Below are positions 17,144 through 24,777 of a stretch of DNA of 64,000 nucleotides, one piece after another. A program made the translations under genes and the position numbers. Source of the DNA: Nocardia jiangxiensis NBRC 101359 (GTDB lineage: Bacteria; Actinomycetota; Actinomycetes; Mycobacteriales; Mycobacteriaceae); contig NZ_BAGB01000040.1 in NCBI RefSeq assembly GCF_000308615.1, positions 1-64,000 of the forward strand. Reading direction: 5' to 3'. Numbering within the stretch: the stretch's first letter is position 1; each line of letters begins with the position of its first letter. Below the pieces are notes generated by a model, which saw nothing but the letters and a program-made list of their open reading frames with translations, was not told the DNA's origin and did not search any database.

Positions 17144-18016
17144 CTATCGGCCCCTGGTATAGGCGCGCATCTGTTCGGCCATCCGCTCGAGCTCGGCCAT
17201 CGATGCAGGAGACGCACTGTTGAGCCCGCTGTGCGCGGCGGTCGGGCTTCGTAGGAAGCGCCGCAGCATGACCATGAGCAGCCCCTCCGGCAGGGTCTGT
17301 AGCGCGACGAACCCGCGGGGGACCGGCGGCGTCGGCATGGCGGCCAGGTGCTGCCGCATGAGGCGGATCATGCCGCGGACCGCGTCCGGATCATCGGCCA
17401 GCGCTACCGGGCCGCCCGCCGCGTGCACCGCTTGCTCCAGTGGCACCGCGAAAGCGGCGTGCGTCTTGAGCCAGGCATCCATCCGGGGCTCGGCCTTGGC
17501 GTTGATCCCGGCGGCACCGAGCGCCCGCACGATCCGTTCCAGTCGCAGGGTGTTTCGGCCGTCGGGTTCACCGATCGGCATCGGGAGCAGGCGGGTCATG
17601 AGATTGGTCGCGCGATAGCGGACCACGTCGCCGTCCATCGTGCCGCCGGCAGTGAGGAACCCGAGCAGCACCCGCTCGTACCCGATCACCGCGCCCAGTG
17701 GCTCCGCGCCGGCCGCCCAGTTGAGCAGGAACAGCGCGTCGCCTTCGATACCGGAGAGTGACTCCAGCACCGCGTCCACTTGATGGGTGCGGACGACGAC
17801 GGCGATCAGGTCGTACCCGCCGGCCGGGTGCTCGACCACCGGAACAGGTACTCGCCTGACGTGCGGGCTGTTTCCCTCGGCGAGTTGCACGCCGTGCCGA
17901 CGCAGTGCGGCAAGGCGCTGGCCCCGGGCCAGGAGCGAGACGTCGTGTCCGGCCTCGTGCATCCGGGCGGCGAACAGGCTGCCGAGAACCCCGGCACCGT
18001 ACACGAGCAGTCTCAT
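17144..18016 (-). CDS. Ketopantoate reductase family (ApbA/PanE-like) protein
   Basis: A 290-residue NAD(P)H-dependent oxidoreductase. The N-terminal Rossmann domain begins MRLLVYGAGVLGSLFAARM (GxGxxG near residue 8) and has LLARG at the end of strand 2. The C-terminal helical domain contains AWLKTHAAFAVPLEQA, where ketopantoate reductases have the catalytic Lys. Homology is moderate: real PanE proteins carry a conserved Asn/Ser/Glu set that I cannot confirm here, so it may act on another 2-oxo acid. The ATG at 18016 has AGAGAG upstream. It is divergent from a TetR gene with shared operator-like repeats, so it is probably that regulator's target. Confidence 0.82.
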   Translation of the reverse strand: MRLLVYGAGVLGSLFAARMHEAGHDVSLLARGQRLAALRRHGVQLAEGNSPHVRRVPVPVVEHPAGGYDLIAVVVRTHQVDAVLESLSGIEGDALFLLNWAAGAEPLGAVIGYERVLLGFLTAGGTMDGDVVRYRATNLMTRLLPMPIGEPDGRNTLRLERIVRALGAAGINAKAEPRMDAWLKTHAAFAVPLEQAVHAAGGPVALADDPDAVRGMIRLMRQHLAAMPTPPVPRGFVALQTLPEGLLMVMLRRFLRSPTAAHSGLNSASPASMAELERMAEQMRAYTRGR

Positions 18017-18029
18017 GACAACTCTCTTT

Positions 18030-18076
18030 CATACGTTCGTTTCAGTCATACGTTCGTTTGATTCAAACATATGTAT
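18030..18076. promoter_or_regulatory. Operator-like repeats between divergent reductase and TetR genes
   Basis: CATACGTTCGTTT occurs twice as a perfect direct repeat (18030-18042 and 18047-18059), 17 bp apart. The second copy runs into a palindrome, GTTTG-ATT-CAAAC (18057-18069), with outer ATAC/GTAT at 18048-18051 and 18073-18076. Placement between divergent genes fits autoregulation by the TetR protein. Confidence 0.6.
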
Positions 18077-18087
18077 AGTACGCACAC

Positions 18088-18717
18088 ATGGCGCCGCCGG
18101 ACACCCGCACCCAGATCCTCGACGCGGCCGAACGCCTCTTCGCCGAGCGCGGTTTCCGCGGCACCTCGGTCCGCGCGATCACCGACCTTGCCGGAGCGAA
18201 CTTGGCCGCCGTCGGGTACCACTTCGGTTCGAAGGCCGAACTTCTGGCCCAGGTCGTTCGCCGCGTGATCGAACCCATCAACGCCGCGCAGTGCGCCGAG
18301 CTCGACCGACTGCTCGCCCGGCCCCCGGACCCGACGGTGACCGAGCTGGTGGAGGCATTCGCGGGGCCGCTGTTCGACGAGACACCGGCCGGCGACGAGG
18401 GCGGCGCCCGCACATCCCGGCTGATCGTGATGATCTTCGGCGACCCGGCCGAGGAAATGCGCAACTGGACCGGTCCGGCCGAGGAGACTGTCCGCGATCG
18501 CTACCTGGCGGCCTTCGCACGCGCACTGCCCGGCCTTTCCCCGGAGGAGCTGTGGTTCCGGATGCGAGGCATCCTCGCCGTAACGGCCGTGGACCGCGTC
18601 GAGGTCTACAACCGATGCCCCCCGGCCTGCGTGTCCCCGGTGGCGGGCGAGGCGACCCAGCGCTGGGCGATCACGTTCCTGGCGGCAGCGATGAGCGCGC
18701 CACCCACCGAGACCTGA
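18088..18717 (+). CDS. TetR/AcrR family transcriptional regulator
   Basis: A 209-residue regulator. Residues 6-52 are the TetR helix-turn-helix: RTQILDAAERLFAERGFRG, VRAITDLAGANLAAVGYHFGSKAEL. The C-terminal ligand domain carries a region like the CecR/TetR_C families (RLIVMIFGDPAEEMRNW, PGLSPEELWFRMRGILAV). The start is the ATG at 18088, 11 bp after the operator-like palindrome. It is divergent from the ketopantoate-reductase-like gene and probably represses it and itself. Confidence 0.88.
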   Translation: MAPPDTRTQILDAAERLFAERGFRGTSVRAITDLAGANLAAVGYHFGSKAELLAQVVRRVIEPINAAQCAELDRLLARPPDPTVTELVEAFAGPLFDETPAGDEGGARTSRLIVMIFGDPAEEMRNWTGPAEETVRDRYLAAFARALPGLSPEELWFRMRGILAVTAVDRVEVYNRCPPACVSPVAGEATQRWAITFLAAAMSAPPTET

Positions 18718-18903
18718 CAACTCGGGACGGCCGTCTGTCTCATCTTCAATCAGACGGGACAGTCGTGCGGTCCGTCTGCCGGTTCACAGTCGGCTCGGCC
18801 GACCGTAGACCCGTCACTGCCGTGAAAGCCCTGGGCCCGAAGGGAAATGACTCCCAGCCTACGTGTCACACCGAGGGTTACCCACAAACTTTCAGGCACG
18901 CCC

Positions 18904-19506
18904 TCATTGTTGGGCTGATGTGGGGACGGCGTTGTCGATGAGGACCGCGGCGATGGCGGCGGCAGTGGGGAAGGTTTCGGCGTTGAGAGCTCGATTGCGG
19001 GCCGAGGCGCCATCGAGCAGCAGCGCCAGTTGTTCGCCGAGCTGTTCGGGGTTGGTGGCGCCGGCCTCGCGGGCGGTCTCGGCGAGCCGTGCGGCGACGG
19101 CTTTCTTGTAGTCGTGTGCGCGTCGGCGTGCGGGGTGGTCCGGGTCCTGGATTTCGACGGACGCTCCGATGAACGGGCACAGGGGCGTGATGTCGTCCTC
19201 GGTCGCGTTCGCGGGCGCTTCGAAGGCCGCGAGGAGCCGTTCGCGCGGCGTGAGGTCGGTGCGGTCGAACACTCCTGGCATGACGTCGGGATCGAATCGG
19301 CGCAGGTATTCCGCGACGAGTTCGTCCTTGCCTGCGAAGTGCTGGTAGGCCGTTCGCTTCGACACCTGAGCCGCCGCGCAGAGCTGGTCCATGCCGGTCT
19401 GGTTGATGCCTTGCTCGCGGAACAGTTGTTGTGACGCGTTGAGGATGCGCTCGCGCGCGCCCCTGCCGCGGCGCTGACCTCGAGGGCCTTTCTCCAACTC
19501 CGTCAT
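18904..19506 (-). CDS. TetR family transcriptional regulator
   Basis: A 200-residue regulator. After a basic leader (GPRGQRRGRGARE) the helix-turn-helix reads RILNASQQLFREQGINQTG, LCAAAQVSKRTAYQHFAGKDEL. The C-terminal domain has the LCPFIGASVEIQDPDHPARR block common in TetR proteins of oxidoreductase loci. The start is the ATG at 19506. It is divergent from an SDR gene 114 bp away, with repeated GGTRTACATA boxes between them, so the SDR/NAD(P)-binding pair is the likely regulon. Confidence 0.88.
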   Translation of the reverse strand: MTELEKGPRGQRRGRGARERILNASQQLFREQGINQTGMDQLCAAAQVSKRTAYQHFAGKDELVAEYLRRFDPDVMPGVFDRTDLTPRERLLAAFEAPANATEDDITPLCPFIGASVEIQDPDHPARRRAHDYKKAVAARLAETAREAGATNPEQLGEQLALLLDGASARNRALNAETFPTAAAIAAVLIDNAVPTSAQQ

Positions 19507-19536
19507 GGCCCGAGTCTAGCCGATTGGGTAACGAAC

Positions 19537-19600
19537 GGTGTACATAGCTTGCGCCCCTGTCGACTGTTCGATACGTTAAGCACACAGAGCGGTATACATA
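19537..19600. promoter_or_regulatory. Paired GGTRTACATA boxes between divergent TetR and SDR genes
   Basis: GGTGTACATA (19537-19546) and GGTATACATA (19591-19600) are direct repeats in the 114-bp divergent region. Each contains a small palindrome (TGTACA, GTATAC). CGAACGG also occurs beside both boxes. They could be operator half-sites or overlap the SDR -10 element. Confidence 0.45.
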
Positions 19601-19620
19601 ACTCGAACGGTGGAGTGATC

Positions 19621-20355
19621 GTGGGAAAACTTGATGGCAAGGTGGCGGTGATCACGGGCGCGACAAGCGGCATGGCACTGGCCGGCGCCAAGCTGTTCGT
19701 CGAGGAAGGCGCGCATGTCTTCATCTCGGGCAGGCGGCAGGAAGCGCTGGACGAAGCCGTCACGCTGATCGGCAGGAACGTGACCGGCGTGCAGGGCGAC
19801 TCGGCGGACCTGGCGGATCTGGACCGGCTGTTCGACACGGTCGAGCGGGAAAAGGGCACGATCGACGTGTTGTGGGCAAGTGCCGGAACGGGCGAGCAGC
19901 GCAGGCTCGGCGAGATCACCGAGGAGCACTTCGACACCGCGTTCGGGCTCAACGCGCGCGGCACGCTGTTCACAGTGCAGAAGGCGCTGCCGTTGTTCAA
20001 TGACGGCGGCTCGATCTTCATGACCGGGTCGAACGCGTCGGTCAAGGGCTATCCCGAGTGGAGCGTGTACGCGGCGAGCAAGGCTGTGCTCCAGGCCTAC
20101 GCCCGCGTGTGGTTGTCCGAGTTGAAGGACAGGCGGATCCGGGTGAATGTGCTGATGCCCGGCCAGGTCGCCACGCCGAAGCAGGAGGAGTTGTTCGACG
20201 AGGAGACCAAGCGGCAGTTCGAATTGCTGATCCCGCGAGGAGAGATGGGCCGCCCCGAGGAGATCGCGACGGTCGCGTTGTTCCTTGCCTCGGACGACTC
20301 GAGTTATGTGAACGGGATGGAACTGGCCGTCGACGGCGGCACCGCGGCGATCTGA
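19621..20355 (+). CDS. Short-chain dehydrogenase/reductase
   Basis: A 244-residue SDR. It starts at GTG 19621 with GGAG upstream. The cofactor loop reads TGATSGMA near residue 13, where the classical motif is TGxxxGIG, and the NNAG position reads WASAG. The active-site Tyr and Lys are intact (YAASK), and Ser lies in MTGSNAS. The end SSYVNGMELAVDGGTA is standard. The altered cofactor motif may shift cofactor preference but does not suggest decay, since the rest is well conserved. It is followed by an NAD(P)-binding protein 45 bp downstream. Confidence 0.86.
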   Translation: MGKLDGKVAVITGATSGMALAGAKLFVEEGAHVFISGRRQEALDEAVTLIGRNVTGVQGDSADLADLDRLFDTVEREKGTIDVLWASAGTGEQRRLGEITEEHFDTAFGLNARGTLFTVQKALPLFNDGGSIFMTGSNASVKGYPEWSVYAASKAVLQAYARVWLSELKDRRIRVNVLMPGQVATPKQEELFDEETKRQFELLIPRGEMGRPEEIATVALFLASDDSSYVNGMELAVDGGTAAI

Positions 20356-20400
20356 GCGCCAAAAAGCCAGAGCAGTCAACCTATCCGATCGTCAGGCGAG

Positions 20401-21036
20401 ATGGGACAACTCATGAGCAGCATCAGCATCATCGGCACCGGGAACATGGCGCGCACCATCGGCGCGCTGGCGGTGGCGGGCGGCAACACTGTCGAGGTCA
20501 TGGGCCGCGATCGGTCCAAAGCCGCTGACCTGGCCAAGGCTCTCGGCGGCGGCGCCACGACGGGAGAGTGGGGAGCCATTCCGACCGGGGACATCGTCAT
20601 CGTGGCCCTGTTGTACGCCAACGTCGTTCCGGTCGTGGCCCACTACGGAGACGCCCTCGCGGGCAAGGTCATCGTCGACATCAGCAACCCATTCAATTCC
20701 GCGGCCGACGGGCTGGCCCACGGCGAGGGCACCTCGATCGCGCAGGAAGCCGCCAAGGTGGCCCCGGCCGGCGCCAGCGTGGTGAAGGCATTCAACACGA
20801 TCTTCCGCCATGTTCTGGAGAAGGCCCGACCCGCCGTCTTCATCGCCGGCGACGATGCGCAGGCCAAGGCAGACGTGGAGGCGTTCATCGAGAGCCTCGG
20901 GCTGCGCCCGCTGGACGTCGGCGACCTGAAAATGGCGTACTGGCTGGAAGGAGCGGGCGTGGTGACGATGGGCCTCGCCCGCCACGGCGTGGGTAACTGG
21001 GACTTCGCCCTCGGCGTCACCGAACTTCCCGGCTGA
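20401..21036 (+). CDS. NADP oxidoreductase, coenzyme F420-dependent-like (NAD(P)-binding)
   Basis: A 211-residue Rossmann protein of the FNO/NADP-oxidoreductase family. The dinucleotide motif IIGTGNMAR is at the start, followed by NTVEVMGRD, then KVIVDISNPFN and VVKAFNT, which are family hallmarks. Proteins of this type are annotated as F420-dependent NADP reductases, though many stand-alone members have no proven F420 binding. Start at 20401 (AGGCGAG upstream) or 20413, where MSSISIIG would match many homologues. It probably forms an operon with the SDR upstream, under the divergent TetR protein. Confidence 0.82.
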   Translation: MGQLMSSISIIGTGNMARTIGALAVAGGNTVEVMGRDRSKAADLAKALGGGATTGEWGAIPTGDIVIVALLYANVVPVVAHYGDALAGKVIVDISNPFNSAADGLAHGEGTSIAQEAAKVAPAGASVVKAFNTIFRHVLEKARPAVFIAGDDAQAKADVEAFIESLGLRPLDVGDLKMAYWLEGAGVVTMGLARHGVGNWDFALGVTELPG

Positions 21037-21220
21037 GCCGCACTGCCCCCGATACCAATGCGCCGAACCGGCCAGCGTGAGAAGTCGGCGCACCAAACCG
21101 ATTGCGGTGCAATCACTCTCGCTGCCGACGATTCTTGCAGCCTGAAATGTTCCCGTCCGCCACTCGAAGTGCCTTTGTAGCATCAGATGGAACGCTGTAT
21201 GCCGGTTGATCTCCGGCCTG

Positions 21221-22267
21221 TCAGTGCCCGCCAGGAGATTGGTGGTCAGAGGTTGTCCTGTCGGCGAGCGCCAGGATTGCGGTGGCGACGAGTGTGGGGC
21301 TGTTGACCGGTGTGAGATGGGCTGCGCCGGGGATCACGGTCGGTGTTCCGGCGCCGATCTGTTCGGCGGTCTGGGTGGGGGCGTTGCTGGTGAAGACAGA
21401 GTCTTGGGCGCCGAATACCACCGATTTCGGCAGCGGCATCGTCGCCAGCTCGGCGAGTCGGGCCGCGGGAAGGCCGGGAACACCGAGGGTGAGCATCGCC
21501 CACAGGGCGGGCTCGGCGCCGGGAACCTGAAGGGGGCGGCGCCACTGGTCGATACCAGCCGCATCGAGCTTCGGGCAGCCCGGACCACACGCTTTGCGAT
21601 ACACGGTCTCCACGAGAGTGTCCGAGCGCACGGCCAGTCGCAGCAGTGTCGTCCGGTAGGGCTCGATGAACATGTGGGTCAAGGGGGACCGTGAGCCGGC
21701 GCCGGTGGCCAGGGCATCGCCGTCCAGGAACATCAGGCCACCGACCGCCGGTGGGTTCCGCAAGGTGGCCGCCGCGGCGATCGCCGCCCCGCTGGAGTGC
21801 CCGACCACAACCGGGCGCTCGAGGTGCAGAGCCGTGATGAACTCCAGCAACTGGCTGGTCTGATGGTCGAGGTCGAACGGTCCGACCCTGTGCGTGTAGC
21901 CGAAGCCGTCGAGGTCCAGGGCGTAGACCCGGTGTCCGGCGGCAGCCAGGCGTGCCGCCACATACTGCCAGGTATCTGCCGATTCGATGAAGCCGTGCAC
22001 CAGCACGATCGGGGTTCCTTTGTCTCCCCACTGCCGATAGCGGGTAGAGATGTCGCCCGTCTGCACGTACGCCGAGCCGATCGGCGCAGCGGCGCGATCC
22101 GGCGTCGCCGCGTTGTAACCGAACGAGAACGCCGTGACAGCGACGGTCGAAGCCGCAATAACCATCACCGTCCGCCGGAGCCACCGCCGGGCCCGGCCGC
22201 GGGCCGCCGTGGCCGCGCCCGCCGGAACGGCCTCGGACTCGGCCGAGTCGGGCTGATCGAGGGTCAT
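21221..22267 (-). CDS. Membrane-anchored alpha/beta hydrolase
   Basis: A 348-residue hydrolase with an N-terminal signal anchor (residues about 32-53, RRTVMVIAASTVAVTAFSFG), so the catalytic domain probably faces outward. The fold starts at TPIVLVHGFIESADTWQYV; the nucleophile elbow is GHSSG, an Asp is near FGAQDSVF and the His is in GAAHLTPV. Substrate unknown. The ATG at 22267 is chosen; a TTG at 22294 would add nine residues. Two cysteines near CGPGC could form a disulfide, in keeping with an exported domain. Confidence 0.83.
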   Translation of the reverse strand: MTLDQPDSAESEAVPAGAATAARGRARRWLRRTVMVIAASTVAVTAFSFGYNAATPDRAAAPIGSAYVQTGDISTRYRQWGDKGTPIVLVHGFIESADTWQYVAARLAAAGHRVYALDLDGFGYTHRVGPFDLDHQTSQLLEFITALHLERPVVVGHSSGAAIAAAATLRNPPAVGGLMFLDGDALATGAGSRSPLTHMFIEPYRTTLLRLAVRSDTLVETVYRKACGPGCPKLDAAGIDQWRRPLQVPGAEPALWAMLTLGVPGLPAARLAELATMPLPKSVVFGAQDSVFTSNAPTQTAEQIGAGTPTVIPGAAHLTPVNSPTLVATAILALADRTTSDHQSPGGH

Positions 22268-23174
22268 TCCGGGGCGTACCTTCCTGGCGCACAAGAGTGT
22301 TCGCCTGTGACCTCAACTCGATGAGCGGAATCTACTACAGTCCAGGTGTACCGCACCACGTATCGCTCGGCGGCACAAGTCCCAGTCGGGCGTACCTCCC
22401 GCCGAATACCGGTTTGCGGCAGTACGTTTCAAGGCCGCCCGCAGAGACCGGGAAGCACATGACGGTTGGGGGTGCCGGTTTATCGGCTCTGTCCTATATC
22501 CGGTGGTAGCGAGTCAGCCGGACCGGTGCGTCGACAGCAACCCTGATCGGATATCCCTACCACGTCGAGCTGAGCGATCAGCGGGACGATACCCCCAAGG
22601 GGCCCTGGTGGTCGCACGCCGGGGCTTCTTTCTGCATCGGTGACTGCTAGTGGCGAGGTTCCCCCGATGGATCGGGCACTGGGATGCGGTCGACGACCGG
22701 CCCGGCGTACCGTTCCACGTGCGCCGCCAGTTCGCGCGCGCCTCGCTCGACGTCGGTGGGGCTCGTACAGGCAGCCCCGGTCGGGATTTCAGCGGTTGCC
22801 AGCTTATTGATCCGCAGCCACCTCGCTCCTCATCGCCAGTACATCTGCACGTGCGACGGTCGGAGCCGAGAGCGTGCAGCGCTGGTGCCACTCTGTTCGG
22901 AATTGTCGTTGTCGGGCAATGAAATTCGAGCTGCTCGGCCGCCTGTGCGTGGTCAGTCTCGAGATCCAGCGGATCGGGCTGGTCTGCGAGGACCCTCCAT
23001 GGTGACCGAGCCACACCCAGAGCGACTGCGGTGAATGTGCTGATCTCGCGGACTGCATCGACCAGTGGAGAATGTGCCTTGTCGATGGTGGCTTCGTGGT
23101 TGGTGACGATATTGATCGCCGAATAGAAGCGATGCCGACAACTCTCAGCACTGACTTGCCTCCTGGAGGGGATC
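22268..23174. other. 907-bp gap without an intact gene
   Basis: Apart from the fragment at 22647-22832, no frame on either strand shows a recognisable domain, a good start and consistent codon usage. The longest open frame (minus, 22514-23527) overlaps the HAD gene and is Arg/Ser-rich, as antisense frames are. Probably decayed sequence. Confidence 0.5.
22647..22832 (-). pseudogene. Unrecognised C-terminal gene fragment
   Basis: A frame bounded by TGA upstream and ending at TAG 22649-22647 reads ARWLRINKLATAEIPTG, then TSPTDVERGARELAAHVERY, ending PDPSGEPRH. Composition and codon pattern look coding, but the frame is broken upstream and I do not recognise the family. It could be the tail of a decayed gene that spans part of 22.65-23.1 kb. 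Confidence 0.25.
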
Positions 23175-23912
23175 ATGGAGTTCGAACCCCGTGCTATCAA
23201 GGCGCTGGTCTTCGACATCTTCGGCACGACGTTCGACTGGTGGACCGGAGTAACCGACCAACTCGGCGTCCTCATCGAAAAGCATGGCCTGAGCGTGGAT
23301 CCTGTTGTGGTCACCGATTTGTGGCGCGCGGACTTCTTCGACGCCCTCGATGCTGTCCGGCGCGGGCGTCGAGAGTTCGCGCTCCTCGACGTCCTGCACG
23401 CCGAGGGACTCGACCGTGTGCTCGCGAAGATCGGTGGGGCCGTGGAGCTCTCGCCGGATGTCCGCGATGCGTTCGTGAAGACATGGCATCGCCTGCCGGC
23501 ATGGCCCGATGTCCAGGACGGGCTCACCCGTCTCCGCGAGCATTACACGGTTGTGGCGCTGTCCAACGGCGGCTTCGCCCAAACGACGGCTCTCATCAAG
23601 AACGCCGGCTTGCCGTTCGATTGCGTTCTGTCCGCGCAGATCCCACGGCAGTACAAGCCGGAGCCCGCGGTGTACCGAACCGCGGTCGACCTACTCGATC
23701 GTCAACCGCACGAATTGCTCATGGTCGCAGCCCATGGCTGGGATCTCGACGGTGCCCGTGCCATCGGCATGCGGACGGCATACGTGCGCCGAAGCCGCGA
23801 GAAAGGACCGCACAAACAGCCCGAGGACCCGAACTCGGTCGTCTGCGACCTACTCGTGAACGGGTTCGACGAGCTAGGCGACGTCCTGATCAGCCGTCAG
23901 GGGAGTGTCTGA
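23175..23912 (+). CDS. Haloacid dehalogenase, type II family
   Basis: A 245-residue HAD-superfamily hydrolase. Motif I reads VFDIFGTTFDW with the nucleophile Asp14, motif II is ALSNGG, and motif III lies around YKPEPAVYRTA. The C-terminal Asp block is AAHGWDLDGARAIGMRTAYVRR. This is the layout of L-2-haloacid dehalogenases, which open the C-halogen bond of short 2-halo acids, though many members have unknown substrates. The ATG at 23175 follows GGAGGGG. It is monocistronic. Confidence 0.88.
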   Translation: MEFEPRAIKALVFDIFGTTFDWWTGVTDQLGVLIEKHGLSVDPVVVTDLWRADFFDALDAVRRGRREFALLDVLHAEGLDRVLAKIGGAVELSPDVRDAFVKTWHRLPAWPDVQDGLTRLREHYTVVALSNGGFAQTTALIKNAGLPFDCVLSAQIPRQYKPEPAVYRTAVDLLDRQPHELLMVAAHGWDLDGARAIGMRTAYVRRSREKGPHKQPEDPNSVVCDLLVNGFDELGDVLISRQGSV

Positions 23913-24063
23913 TTGGCAGGTTCAGCGGGGCCTGCGGCCGTGGTCGAGGCTGAGTTGGGTCGTATTCACGCTGCGAGCGGGTGAGGCGCTCCGGTCATTG
24001 CCGGAAGGGCTCGGCTCGAACTGCCCGGCTCGCGGTTCGGTCGGAGGTTGTACCCAGAAATGA

Positions 24064-24092
24064 CGAAAGCCGTTGCGATGCAACGGCTTTCG
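24064..24092. terminator. Strong 13-bp hairpin downstream of tRNA-Leu
   Basis: Arms 24064-24076 and 24080-24092 are perfectly complementary with a 3-nt loop; the stem includes AAAG/CTTT. It lies 10 nt past the tRNA 3' end on the minus strand and could also end plus-strand transcripts from the HAD gene. Confidence 0.8.
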
Positions 24093-24102
24093 TTTCGAAC
24101 TG

Positions 24103-24188
24103 TGTCCGGAGGGGGACTTGAACCCCCACGTCCGTTAATAGGACACTAGCACCTCAAGCTAGCGCGTCTGCCATTCCGCCACCCGGAC
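24103..24188 (-). tRNA. tRNA-Leu (anticodon GAG)
   Basis: An 86-nt minus-strand tRNA. The acceptor GTCCGGG pairs with TCCGGAC plus discriminator A. The D arm contains TGGCGGAATGGCAGACG; the anticodon stem-loop is CTAGC-TTGAGGT-GCTAG (anticodon GAG). A long class II variable arm follows, then the T arm GGGGGTTCAAGTCCCCC. CCA is not encoded. It borders a pseudogene-rich stretch on its 3' side. Confidence 0.95.
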
Positions 24189-24286
24189 CGGTGGTGCTCA
24201 GCAAGGTTATCGGATCAGTCCGCGTGGACCAAATCACAGGGGTTTGTGCAGGTCGCGGGGCTGTTCGATGCTGAGCGCCGCCGGGA

Positions 24287-24601
24287 TCAGTTCTTGATCG
24301 CCTCGAGCAGGGCGGCGCGCTGGCGCGAGCCGAGGCCGCCGATGCGACGGTCGGCGGGGATCTCCGCCTCGTCCATCAGCTTGGCGGCTTTGACCGGTCC
24401 GATGCCCGGCAGTGCCTTGATGACCGCGGCGACCTTCGTCTTCTTCACGAGATCTTCCTTGTCGGCCCGTTCGAGCACCTGGGACAGCGACACCGATCCC
24501 TTGCGGATCTGTTCGATCAGCTCCGACCGAGCCTTGCGGACGGCGGCAGCCTTCGCCAGCGCCTCGGAGCGTTGCTCGGCCGTCATGGTTGGAAGTGCCA
24601 T
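24287..24601 (-). CDS. mihF: Integration host factor, actinobacterial type (mIHF)
   Basis: A 104-residue nucleoid-associated DNA-binding protein. It begins MALPTMTAEQRSEALAKAAAVRKAR and has the helix-two-turn-helix region ALPGIGPVKAAKLMDEAEI, then RRIGGLGSRQRAALLE at the end, which is the mIHF signature. mIHF bends DNA and supports phage integration and chromosome organisation. The ATG at 24601 has a GAAAGG element upstream. The usual neighbours gmk and rpoZ are absent here, so this may be a second, divergent mIHF rather than the housekeeping copy. Confidence 0.92.
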   Translation of the reverse strand: MALPTMTAEQRSEALAKAAAVRKARSELIEQIRKGSVSLSQVLERADKEDLVKKTKVAAVIKALPGIGPVKAAKLMDEAEIPADRRIGGLGSRQRAALLEAIKN

Positions 24602-24777
24602 GTCTACTACCTTTCACTCGTTCGCTGGAACTGCAACGGCACCGATTGAACATCACCGAGCGCCGGGCTGTGTAACGACACACCGCGAGGATAGACGCGG
24701 TAACGAGCCGAAGTCACGCGGTCGGGAGCATCGGATGCGGGCAATTTGCCCGAGTTGCGGGCAGTGGGGGCGCCCGG

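Noticed and set aside
22514-23527. A 337-codon minus-strand frame
   Set aside because: Overlaps the HAD gene on the other strand and has antisense-like composition. Only a short stretch in another frame (22647-22832) looks coding.
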